From contig OZ007567.1 in NCBI GenBank assembly GCA_963931925.1, positions 78,666,686 to 78,730,685 of the forward strand: 64,000 bases of DNA, written 5' to 3'. Shown here piece after piece: positions 52,701 to 57,598 of the stretch (its first letter is position 1; every line of letters starts with the position of its first letter). The notes beneath the pieces are model-generated. The model saw nothing but the letters and a program-made list of their open reading frames with translations, was not told where the DNA came from and did not search any database. The stretch is from Onchidella celtica. Lineage: Eukaryota; Mollusca; Gastropoda; Systellommatophora; Onchidiidae. A program made the position numbers and the translations under genes.

Positions 52701-55700
52701 TTTATGTTCATATGACAATAACAGCCTTGGACAGGCGTGGGCTTTCAAAAGACCCCCAGACCCGCCGTCGACTGCACATAAGCGTCGCATGGCATTGACA
52801 GAGACAGGCCAGCCGTCACGCAAAACTCTAATCCACCAAGGTGGCTCTTTGGAGTTTTTTGCCCGACGGCTTTCACGGGGGGTGGATATTGAAGTTTTAA
52901 TCATTCTGTGATTAAAAAAGGCAATTTTCTTCATTCAATGTTATTTCGGGCTTCACTAGGACACTAATGATGTTCTGTTGTGTAGTAATGACTAAAAAGG
53001 TGTATTTTGAAAATGTTGTCGCTTAGGTTTTTGCACGACGGCAATGATTTAAATTTCTAGGCACACAAATTCTACTCTATGCAATATTCACACTGGCGCC
53101 ACTGTCAAATGGTCGTTTTCAAAATAGAACTATAATCACAGTTTCAAGAATCATATTTGTTTACATACACATCAATTTCATGCTCATACCTCTCCATAAG
53201 CTTCTCTTTGTCCCATTTGAAATGGTTTAGCAGAATGCGTGTAATTGTGGCTGGGATCTGTGGGCGAAGAAAACAAAATTGTTTATTATGATTTATTTTC
53301 TTTCTTTACTGTCCTGAAGACACTGGTGGATGTTCTGTGTGTGTTCTACAATATAAAACTAAAATCAGAAAGAAAAAAAAAGAGGAGAGAACAAAAAAGG
53401 ATGACTTTTAAGAGACTTTATTTAAAGCAGCAACAAAGCAAATTACAGAACTTCACTGAATAGCTGGACAGAAACATTTGTTGTCCTCTATCCACAAGAG
53501 TATGATTTTTAAGAGACGTAGCTACAAAGGAACTAACAGAAATTCACTGAATAGAAAGGAAAGAGTTCCGCACCCATCGACCACCTAGCCAAAACACTTA
53601 AGTAGAGTAAGGAAGAGAGGATTTTTTCATCAAGTGAAGCAAAATGATTGAGCTCAGCTTTCTAGTCCTATCCCTAACCCTAAACCCATCCCTGATCTTA
53701 TCCCTAACCCTACAATTTAGTTTAACTTTATACCTTTAAAGCTTATCCACTGTAAGAGTTTAAAGCCGTTGGAAATATGGAACTCTTTCCAAAACAAACA
53801 CAGTGCAGAGAAACAGCGAACTTATAATTTTTTTAATGATCCCTTGATAAGATTAAAACTAAAAGCAATTCATTCCAACAAAAATATGACAGGCATTGTG
53901 AGTGTATGCAAGCATCTGCACGCCTGTGCTTTTCATGCACTAGTAAACTAAAGTCTCATCTTGCAGAACAACATGGACAAAAATCTTTTGAAAAATGGGC
54001 CCATGAATCTGAATCAGACTGGTGTCTTCCGTTGAACTTAATCTCGTGCAGGCTATAAAAATAAAACCACTCCCAAAACTTAAATCTTAATTTACAAATC
54101 AGAAACAAAGAGCACAGTAGGAATGACTGTTATCTTGGCGTAAAAAAATTACGACCCATGTATAAAACGCATAAGTAAGAGTGGTCTGCATTATATGCCT
54201 ACCTCTGCCATTTATTGATAATAATAAATAAAAATTATTACTATGATAGGTGTTTTTTTTCAGTCAGTCGCTTAAAATTTTAGTGATTTACACTTGAAAA
54301 TGAACAGTGTGGCTAAAACAGTAAAAGTACCACCCAGTATACTTTTGATCAAAAGGCTATTAATATTAATAGTCAATGGAGGTTCAGCTGTTGCAAAAAT
54401 TAAAATCAGGCAGACGGATAACCATACTGCACAGAAAAATGACAAAAAAACTGTATTAAAATTGTTGAATGGCTACTGACTTTTTACTGTAAGTTCATCC
54501 CTGGACCTATCAGACCACTCAACTGTATTCGCACAACTGCTGATGACAACTTTTTTTTCACAAATTACTTTATGAACTCCAAATAATTATCTTAATATTT
54601 TTTCCACTAATTATTTTTATTAATTTCAATATCTTTACAAACTTAATGTCATGTGTTTTACTCCCGTAGAAAAGGAATATATTTCAGGTAAAAAAGTATT
54701 TTGTTTTTCTCGGACAGTAAAACTTAAAGGTCCTTCACATCAAGGGATCTGTGTTGTTCATTTAAAATATTAAAATGAAAGACAGATTTTCTCTCCATAA
54801 ACCTTTTACTAAGAGACCCTCATACCATCCGCTGACTGTATAATTTACAAAGCTGGTCTTATTCAGACTTCCAATCCATGGATGCACAAAACGACTGGTA
54901 TCCCTAGTCTGAGTACTCATCTACTGACATTCATATTTCTTGTCCAGCCATACTCAATAATGATGATAGCCCAGAAGTAACAGTAATGTTCACTACCACT
55001 AGTACCAGCGTGCAAGGCAACTAGCCAAACTGCAGGAGTATGAATCTTATTGACAATTGTATAACATAGTTCATTTGGCCAGTAATCCTTCTAACAGTCC
55101 ATGACAACTCGCTGTCTACTATATATCATGATTTCACATCACTTTATTTACACTACCCTTCTTTTTGTGTCGTTTGTTTGGGTTACAATTGTATAAAGTA
55201 TTAATAAAATTATAATATATAATAATTAATAAAATGCATAGTGCAGTATAGAGTTAAACTTAAAGGGTAGGCCTATTGTTAACGGGAAGCCACAATATTG
55301 GCCTCCTCGCGCAACACACGAGGCCAATATTGTAGCCTATATGCTGCAAACTGGGTTCTACGGAAGGCCAATATATTGTATCTATAGCAATGCTGCTCTT
55401 CGTGTTTTGTTTATTCGGTTGCCGTGACTATCGGGTTTTTTTTTGCATTTTTTTTCCACACAACTTTCGCTTGTTTTAGATCCAATGTCACCCCTATTAT
55501 GTCTAACAAAATGGTATCGTCCGATTATGTTTATCATAAACTTTATGACAATGCAACTGTTCGTAACTATTCGTCATTCTCATGTAATACTAATAGTACT
55601 AGTGACCATCTGAAGTTCAAACTGGGGAAAATCTTGGGGAAACTTTTACTTCGATGTTGGTTGTCATCTACATGTGAAATGAGAAGAAATGGGCCATGAT

Positions 55701-57598
55701 CTGTGTATTTGAGAAACTGTTCTACATCTGTGTGTAATGACAAATTCCGATGCAATACTAGGGCATGCTGCGTAAGGGCGTTTGTCGGTAGGTTTTTCAT
55801 CAGCGGAAACTGGGAGAAAATGACTGGCTTTGTTGTTAGTCGTTGTCTTTATTTGATCATGTGGTAATTAGAGAGATACTCTGTTGCTCTGTTTAAACTG
55901 CTTTTCAGTACATGTGTGTACTCTACGAGCTGGAAATCAAATCTCTTGTTAAAGGTGTGCTTGCTTAAAAAATAATTTGTTCACCTGAATGGCCTGGCTT
56001 AGAGACAAAGCAAGCGCACAGCTCTTAGGAAAAGGATAAAATTAAACGGTTAAATGCAGAAATTCTTGATTATGGGCCTTCTGTTTAACAATAGAATTAA
56101 TTGCATCTCATCACAAGTACTTTATCCAAATATCGTAGGCTTCCCTTATGATTTATGCACCATTGTCGTTACTGCGTCCTAAAATAAACACAATACACAA
56201 GTTCAAATCAAAAGGACCCGACTGACCTGACCGCCGAAGCTAGCGGCAATACGCGAATGATCTGCGGGAGGAGTACCTTACTCGAGCGCCACTTGATAGA
56301 TTGATAAGTAACGATGTGAGGGTCTAGTCAGTTTGTATCATCGAGGCCGTAGGCCGATGTTCATCTGGGCAGTAGTCAGATTGACATATCAGGGAAAACC
56401 CCCGGGGTAGCTATCATCTCTTTTAGTTAGTTTCTGGTCTTTGGCGCTCGAGTACGGAACTCCTTCCTGATCTGCTGACTGGCCACTGGCTATCCCGCAC
56501 AGGGCGTTATGTGGACAAGTTCAGTCAACGCAGGACGGGGGTTAACTGCTATCACATAATTTTAAATGCAAATGTGCCAGATCTTCGAAGTAGGCCTACA
56601 ACCCTTTTCATCTACATGACAGTCCATACTACCTGAAGGAGACACTAACATTTGAGGAATTGGAAATGTATTAACATAATGCGGATAATGAAGGTAGTGA
56701 TTCTGAAAAAAAGTCAGCAGAGAATACTCCCTTCCAATTCAAAGTGCTGAAAATCGAAGGCACATGTATACATGCTGATAAATTATTAAAAGTTAAAAGT
56801 AAAACAAAAATTCGAACACAAAAGACAGGCCAAAGAAATGTTCTTTTTTTGGCACATTAGGCCTACAGTCTAGTATGTTTTGATTTTCTTGTTTGTTGGA
56901 AAAGATACATAGGTCTAGGCCAACCAATATCACTGATAGACACAAACTCTTTATTTTACGATAAGTATTACTCGTAATAGTATTAGCGAGTAGATCTAGC
57001 AGTAATTTCCTTATTGGCCTGCTACTATTGACTAATGTTGTAATAGTATGGTAAAAGGAGCAAAAAAATCTTCCATATCCCACCACTTCAATTCATTCTG
57101 CCATCACTTGACCATGGCTTAACCTTAATTAAAACCTAACCACTAAACCAGCCCAATTTCAATCACTAACATTAACAAGTAACACCCCATGTCAATTTTT
57201 TTTTTTTTTAGTCATACTCTCATCATACACGAAAAATACAGAGTCTAACCTGCCAAACTTCAGAATGCTACTACACATTTATTTATCCCCCAAATTTGTT
57301 TGTAAACATTTTGGACATGATCCTAATCCCTGACTCTGACAATGATAGGCTATATCGTGTAGGGTACAGTACGTACCTGAACAACTGCGTTGACTTCCTT
57401 TATACAATCAACCATAAACTCCACAATCTGATCTGCTGTTAGAACTTCATACAAAAACTCATCATCTTCCCTTCTTTCATTTGTTGATGACTCCGGAGGT
57501 TCCATATCCATGGGCAGCTCGTCTTCGTCATCGTTGTCAGTGAGGACGTGCGAGTCATCCGACTCGCCCCCATCCATAAAACCATCGTCACTGTCCAT
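16636..57598 (-). CDS. ARIH1: ARIH1 / ariadne-1 RBR E3 ubiquitin ligase (whole gene, 14 coding exons)
   Basis: The spliced reading frame of 1533 nt (510 residues plus stop) is close to metazoan ariadne-1 along its whole length. Ariadne-1 takes ubiquitin from an E2 such as UBE2L3 onto a RING2 cysteine and then onto substrates, and works with neddylated cullin-RING ligases. Layout: acidic N-terminus (1-50), UBA-like region (about 53-100), RING1 (ligands C139, C142, C156, H158, C161, C164, C184, C189), IBR (about 222-270), RING2 (297-335, catalytic Cys C310 in GGCNHM) and the autoinhibitory Ariadne domain (about 340-510). I chose the ATG at 57598 because MDSDDG matches the family start; an in-frame ATG five codons upstream (57613) is possible. 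The human protein is somewhat longer, mainly in its low-complexity N-terminus. All 13 introns are GT-AG and phases agree, so the gene looks functional despite heavy transposon load. Confidence 0.96.
17651..17763 (-). CDS. ARIH1: ARIH1 exon 13, residues 446-483, Ariadne domain
   Basis: A 113-nt exon encoding [20 protein letters not shown] and [18 protein letters not shown]. The acceptor is GTTTGCAG and the donor GTGAGT. Two bases carry over into exon 14. Confidence 0.94.
18422..19981. mobile_element. TA-flanked Tigger/pogo-like element, 1560 bp, abutting the exon 12 donor
   Basis: The inverted ends CAGTAGAGCAC (18422-18432) and GTGCTCTACTG (19971-19981) are flanked by TA (18420-18421 and 19982-19983). 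Just inside are CTTGTAACGAAC-type and ATATAAAGAAC-type repeats as in pogo/Tigger ends. No transposase ORF is visible; the middle is GC-rich non-coding DNA with CCGGCC motifs. Confidence 0.75.
19989..20165 (-). CDS. ARIH1: ARIH1 exon 12, residues 387-445, Ariadne domain
   Basis: A 177-nt exon encoding the helical Ariadne segment, with [20 protein letters not shown] and [18 protein letters not shown] almost identical to the vertebrate protein. The acceptor is CTTCTGCAG. The donor is GTAAGTA, and its last two bases (intron positions +6 and +7) are also the TA target site of the transposon that fills the intron (18422-19981). Confidence 0.95.
20760..20843 (-). CDS. ARIH1: ARIH1 exon 11, residues 359-386, Ariadne domain
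   Basis: An 84-nt phase-0 exon encoding [20 protein letters not shown] then QSLKFEHM. The KFEH motif corresponds to the Phe-Glu pair that holds RING2 in the closed, autoinhibited state in human ARIH1. The acceptor is TTTTCAG and the donor GTGAGT. Confidence 0.93.
21722..22100. repeat. Minisatellite of about four 90-95-bp units
   Basis: Each unit has (G)GGTC(C/T)AGGGCCATGGCCT, GGATCAG(A/G)GGCTTCCACT, CTGAAGC(A)AAA(A/G)TTGTA and TCTCTGGAAAACCCC. The units are clearly diverged. Confidence 0.8.
22260..23470. repeat. Diverged tandem repeats (about three units) split by a TTAA-flanked MITE
   Basis: The shared order is TTTTACATT, then CAGG(A)AAA-type segments, then (A/G)GTGGGGAGCTTATGTGTC, CAGACATACAAAAA, AAACAGTAAGAATCTGT. 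Copies begin near 22320, 23130 and 23338. A later insertion (22501-23127) separates the first two. Confidence 0.6.
22501..23127. mobile_element. piggyBac-like MITE, TTAA-flanked
   Basis: TTAA followed by CTCACTGACT at 22501-22514, and AGTCAGTGAG followed by TTAA at 23114-23127. The 619-bp interior has no ORF of note. The flanking repeat has an uninterrupted paralogous copy near 23335-23350 (CATTAAGTTTTACATT), which shows the empty site. Confidence 0.8.
23827..24843. mobile_element. TA-flanked Tigger/pogo-like element, 1017 bp
   Basis: It begins CAGTGGCTTGGTTATAATGA after TA (23825-23826) and ends ATTATTAACAGTGTTGTCCACTG before TA (24844-24845). The first about 400 bp is similar to 63691-64000 (ATGTCTCGTTATA(C/T)CCGAG, CTATTCCAGGAAA, GTAGCCATGTTT). 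Its right half is inside the 0.9-kb tandem duplication. Confidence 0.65.
24316..25210. repeat. 0.9-kb tandem duplication, copy 1
   Basis: 895 bp repeated at 25220-26121 with a 9-bp spacer (TCTCTTTTC). The copies differ by two noted substitutions and one 7-bp GTGATGA expansion, so the event is recent or kept identical by conversion. The unit includes the right end of the Tigger/pogo-like element. Confidence 0.93.
25220..26121. repeat. 0.9-kb tandem duplication, copy 2
   Basis: 902 bp, near-identical to 24316-25210. It carries an extra GTGATGA near 25370 and substitutions near 25450-25470. The second right-hand element end falls at 25754. Confidence 0.93.
26248..26580 (+). mobile_element. tRNA-derived SINE
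   Basis: The head GGTGGTCTAGAGGCAAGGTG resembles a pol III A box and GGGTTCAAAACCC a B box. The body (CTCATATTTTC, GTAGGATCGAG, CTAGTCTTCTCGG, TTGGCAGTTGGAAAT, GCCCGGGCAAAA) recurs on the opposite strand at 7571-7843. The 3' end is C-rich with an AAC tail. Confidence 0.75.
26640..26850 (+). repeat. Dispersed repeat tail: GA-rich block and GCGCTATATAAATGCC 3' end
   Basis: GAGAGA microsatellite, then TGAGCGCTTCGCAGGCGCTA, then GTAAAGCGCATAGAGC and ATATGCGCTATATAAATGCC followed by (ATT)n. This ending is widespread in animal LINE/SINE 3' tails, so I call it a retroelement-type tail without naming the family. Confidence 0.5.
26854..27204. repeat. Tandem duplication, two units of about 176 bp
   Basis: Units 26854-27029 and 27030-27204. 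Both begin ACAACAAACG and contain TTGGCTGCGGCGCCCTTCTG; both end GGAGACAACCCC. They differ by only a few substitutions. Confidence 0.9.
27205..31250. other. ARIH1 intron 10 interior with no recognised feature
   Basis: Only short, unrelated ORFs on both strands. Some GC-richer patches (27380-27480, 29190-29300) have no identifiable coding or repeat identity. Confidence 0.4.
31261..31552. mobile_element. Possible MITE, 292 bp
   Basis: CTTAACGGTTGCCGC at 31261-31275 and its near-complement GCGGCAACCGATAAG at about 31537-31551 form inverted ends. The target duplication is not clear, so confidence is low. Confidence 0.4.
31989..33012. mobile_element. TIR element, 1024 bp, with an internal copy of ARIH1 intron 8 sequence
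   Basis: GGTAGTCCAAACTG begins at 31990 and its complement ends at 33011. Flanks are ACAATTATT (31980-31988) and ACAATTATC (33013-33021), an 8-9-bp target duplication. The middle holds a 190-bp block (32302-32491) identical to 34282-34471, bordered by inverted GCGCCGAT / ATCGGCGC motifs. Confidence 0.7.
32302..32491. repeat. 190-bp exact direct repeat, copy in intron 10 element
   Basis: Identical base for base to 34282-34471 at an offset of exactly 1980 bp. It lies within the TIR element 31989-33012. Confidence 0.95.
33186..33243 (-). CDS. ARIH1: ARIH1 exon 10, residues 339-358
   Basis: A 58-nt exon encoding [19 protein letters not shown] after the split Trp. It links RING2 to the Ariadne domain. 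The acceptor is AACTTAG and the donor GTAGGTG. The following intron is 12.3 kb. Confidence 0.93.
33722..33852 (-). CDS. ARIH1: ARIH1 exon 9, residues 296-339, catalytic RING2
   Basis: Encodes [20 protein letters not shown] and [20 protein letters not shown]. This is the whole RING2 zinc domain, with C310 in GGCNHM in the position of the thioester-forming cysteine of ARIH1. All other zinc ligands (C297, C300, C315, C320, C325, C328, H335) are present, so catalytic competence is expected. The acceptor is TCTGCAG and the donor GTAAGG. Confidence 0.96.
34282..34471. repeat. 190-bp exact direct repeat, copy in ARIH1 intron 8
   Basis: It lies 76 bp downstream (transcript sense) of the exon 8 donor and has no inverted repeats of its own at its borders. 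This is why I take it as the source copy. Confidence 0.95.
34548..34662 (-). CDS. ARIH1: ARIH1 exon 8, residues 257-295, end of IBR
   Basis: A 115-nt exon encoding [20 protein letters not shown] then [18 protein letters not shown], nearly invariant in the family. It completes the IBR (C257, C260, H265, C270). The acceptor is TTTACAG; the donor, GTAGAA, is the weakest of the set. The boundary of the large TTGA-flanked transposon lies about 335 bp upstream in the transcript sense. Confidence 0.94.
35282..35637. mobile_element. 356-bp TIR element carrying a THAP-like ORF
   Basis: The 18-bp inverted repeat TATAGGTAGAATGCGCAT bounds 35283-35300 and 35619-35636. Inside, an ORF from 35395 (plus) begins [20 protein letters not shown] and continues LVRFPTI. 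The C-x4-C spacing and RFP match the start of a THAP zinc finger, a DNA-binding domain common in DNA transposases. No clear target duplication is seen. It could be a MITE that captured the exon, or a TIR pair inside the larger 10-kb element. Confidence 0.5.
35395..35775 (+). pseudogene. THAP-domain-like fragment
   Basis: The first about 40 residues (C5, C10, then [12 protein letters not shown]) look like the N-terminal half of a THAP (C2CH) finger. The expected second Cys and His and the AVPTIF box are not found in frame. After residue about 43 the frame looks like non-coding sequence, so this is an isolated first exon or a remnant. Confidence 0.4.
35718..35745 (+). repeat. Two GTCACGCC(A/G)TAAC 13-mers
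   Basis: GTCACGCCATAAC at 35718-35730 and GTCACGCCGTAAC at 35733-35745, separated by two bases. Further copies are at 36553-36565, 44885-44897 and 45055-45067 (last base changed). Confidence 0.8.
35898..35923. repeat. 26-bp perfect palindrome made of two inverted 13-mers
   Basis: GTCACGCCGTAAC is followed directly by its reverse complement with no spacer. This is the most regular copy of the motif that recurs in both arms of the 10-kb element, and a likely protein-binding site of its transposase (inference). Confidence 0.85.
36110..36315 (+). repeat. Penelope-like-element tail remnant with hammerhead-like core, copy 2
   Basis: It contains GGCGCAAGCCGAAAA after TTGAAAA, resembling the core and stem II of the hammerhead motifs in Penelope-like elements (CTGANGA, stem, GAAA) with two core changes. 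The following 150 bp (TGGGGCTTTGCAACATACAA) is similar to 3275-3410. It lies inside the 10-kb transposon. Confidence 0.4.
38211..40731 (-). mobile_element. hAT DNA transposon, 2521 bp
   Basis: The ends are inverted repeats: CAGACCTGCCTAGT at 38211-38224 and its complement at 40718-40731. The transposase ORF fills most of the interior. Both subterminal regions carry scattered copies of short (T)CCGTAAC / TCAGTAAC motifs, as expected of hAT ends. Both sides are flanked by ATAAGT (38205-38210 and 40732-40737), a 6-bp direct repeat instead of the usual 8 bp. The element is nested inside the 10-kb TTGA-flanked element in ARIH1 intron 7. Confidence 0.85.
38421..40452 (-). pseudogene. hAT-family transposase, nearly complete, with one frameshift in the N-terminal zinc finger
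   Basis: The open frame 40340-38421 (639 codons) encodes a hAT transposase. Visible are RNase H-fold acidic residues in STDGSND (D142) and GCDNA (D208), the CPLHLVH motif (C236, H239), and a C-terminal dimerisation block [10 protein letters not shown] holding the third acidic residue (E579). An upstream frame starting at 40452 gives [10 protein letters not shown] and [12 protein letters not shown], the first half of a BED-type finger. The second half ([14 protein letters not shown]) is in the long frame. The two frames are offset by one near 40280, so as read the protein is split inside its finger. Either this copy is dead, or translation starts at 40340 and makes a finger-less protein. It lies inside the hAT element bounded at 38211 and 40731, on the same strand as ARIH1. 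Confidence 0.85.
41167..43370 (+). pseudogene. Decayed transposon-encoded nuclease-like protein (DDTDV-type), split by a hAT insertion
   Basis: Pieces in different frames match the motif order of a transposon-linked protein family I recall from marine invertebrates: [13 protein letters not shown] (near 41290-41330); [14 protein letters not shown] then [13 protein letters not shown] (about 41520-41620, family pattern HEEAD.I..QQ.); [10 protein letters not shown] (about 41655-41685); then, after the hAT insertion, [11 protein letters not shown] (about 42805-42840); and a C-terminal Cys-rich [14 protein letters not shown] (about 43220-43258). The acidic EAD and DTDV motifs recall XPG/PIN-like nuclease folds, which is an inference. 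Stops, frameshifts and a run of 17 C at 41341-41357 make this a pseudogene. It is likely the original gene of the 10-kb element. Confidence 0.55.
41807..42765 (-). mobile_element. Internally deleted hAT element, 959 bp, inside the DDTDV-type pseudogene
   Basis: CAGGGTTGG starts at 41807 and its complement ends at 42765. The flanking 8-mers are CCCCGAAG (41799-41806) and CCCCAAAG (42766-42773), a 7/8 target duplication. The ends are rich in GATTTAAATC-type motifs. The minus strand at about 42330-42500 still reads as the tail of a hAT transposase ([20 protein letters not shown]), so this is a deletion derivative of a larger coding element. Confidence 0.8.
45309..45415 (-). CDS. ARIH1: ARIH1 exon 7, residues 222-257, IBR
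   Basis: Encodes [20 protein letters not shown] and CVCGHTF, the in-between-RING zinc domain (C229, C234, C250, C252). The acceptor is TCTGTAG and the donor GTGAGG. Its last two bases join the first base of exon 8 to form C257. The intron that follows (34663-45308) contains the 10-kb transposon. Confidence 0.93.
45892..45958 (-). CDS. ARIH1: ARIH1 exon 6, residues 199-221
   Basis: A 67-nt exon encoding [20 protein letters not shown], the helical linker between RING1 and IBR that is strongly conserved in ariadne proteins. The acceptor is ATTTACAG and the donor GTAAGCC. It leaves phase 0 for exon 7. Confidence 0.93.
46338..46486 (-). CDS. ARIH1: ARIH1 exon 5, residues 150-199, RING1
   Basis: Encodes [20 protein letters not shown] and [14 protein letters not shown]. 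It supplies the remaining RING1 ligands (C156, H158, C161, C164, C184, C189), the E2-binding module of this RBR ligase. The acceptor follows a T-tract (TTTTTTAG) and the donor is GTAAGT. The final two bases (AT) join exon 6 to make Met. Confidence 0.94.
46549..47333. mobile_element. TTAA-flanked element, piggyBac-like, in ARIH1 intron 4
   Basis: TTAACCCTCACCCCAGCG starts at 46549 and the imperfect complement CGCGGGGTGTGGGTTAA ends at 47333. It is a 777-bp interior flanked by TTAA. The subterminal zones are GC-rich and share CACGC / GCGCAC-type motifs. The interior has only short ORFs. Confidence 0.6.
48082..48153 (-). CDS. ARIH1: ARIH1 exon 4, residues 126-149, start of RING1
   Basis: A 72-nt exon with the first two RING1 zinc ligands in CEIC (C139, C142). 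The acceptor is TTCCTAG and the donor GTAAGT. Both ends are phase 0. The segment between CEIC and the next ligand is a few residues shorter than in vertebrates. Confidence 0.9.
48866..48950 (-). CDS. ARIH1: ARIH1 exon 3, residues 97-125
   Basis: An 85-nt exon encoding [20 protein letters not shown] and onward, the linker between the UBA-like region and RING1. The acceptor is GCAACAG and the donor GTATGAAC after AGG. It ends in phase 0. The stretch matches the family's RYFDG...LF.E.HV.NP pattern. Confidence 0.9.
49172..53044 (-). mobile_element. Decayed DNA transposon, about 3.9 kb, in ARIH1 intron 2
   Basis: TTGCCGTCGCGCAGAAACC at 49172-49190 and its diverged complement at about 53026-53044 (ATTGCCGTCGTGCAAAAACC) are inverted ends. 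Both subterminal zones hold repeated TTTGGAGTTTT and GCCCG(A/G)CG motifs (49393-49510 and 52840-52870). A transposase pseudogene fills the interior. No convincing target duplication was found. Confidence 0.6.
49990..52154 (-). pseudogene. Broken transposase-like gene (PKKD family)
   Basis: Reading the minus strand from 52154, the order is: a low-complexity Ser/Thr-rich N-terminus (52154-51738); [16 protein letters not shown] (about 51210-51160); then [20 protein letters not shown] (about 51030-50970); then [20 protein letters not shown] (50920-50860) with [19 protein letters not shown] downstream (50680-50620); then [20 protein letters not shown] (50250-50190). The same motif order occurs in a transposase-like family of insects and molluscs known to me only by such sequences. 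Pieces are in different frames with stops, so it is a pseudogene. Superfamily is not assigned. Confidence 0.55.
53190..53257 (-). CDS. ARIH1: ARIH1 exon 2, residues 75-97
   Basis: A 68-nt exon encoding [20 protein letters not shown], the rest of the UBA-like helices. The acceptor is CCCACAG and the donor GTATGAG. It ends two bases into a codon that exon 3 completes as Arg. It is too short to stand out as an ORF; I recognised it by family similarity and phase. Confidence 0.92.
53667..53720. repeat. Interstitial CCCTAA-like repeat
   Basis: TCCCTAACCCTAAACCCATCCC and TCCCTAACCC lie within 55 bp. It resembles degenerate telomeric TTAGGG repeats but is short and may be chance. Confidence 0.4.
55292..55333. 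repeat. Perfect 14-bp hairpin stem
   Basis: ACAATATTGGCCTC (55292-55305) and GAGGCCAATATTGT (55320-55333) around a 14-nt GC-rich loop. A third similar arm (AGGCCAATATATTG) follows at about 55366. It could be a foldback MITE or a structured intronic RNA. Confidence 0.7.
56266..56468. mobile_element. MITE, 203 bp, with GATCTGC target duplication
   Basis: GGAGGAGTACCTTACTCGAGCGCCA at the left pairs with the imperfect complement TGGCGCTCGAGTACGGAACT at the right. GATCTGC occurs at 56259-56265 and 56469-56475. In ARIH1 intron 1. Confidence 0.75.
57377..57598 (-). CDS. ARIH1: ARIH1 exon 1 (coding part), residues 1-74
   Basis: This exon encodes the very acidic N-terminus (runs of D and E, for example [11 protein letters not shown]) followed by [20 protein letters not shown], the start of the UBA-like region that binds NEDD8 on neddylated cullins in the family. 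It ends CAG|GTACGT in phase 0. The next exon lies about 4.1 kb away. Confidence 0.93.
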
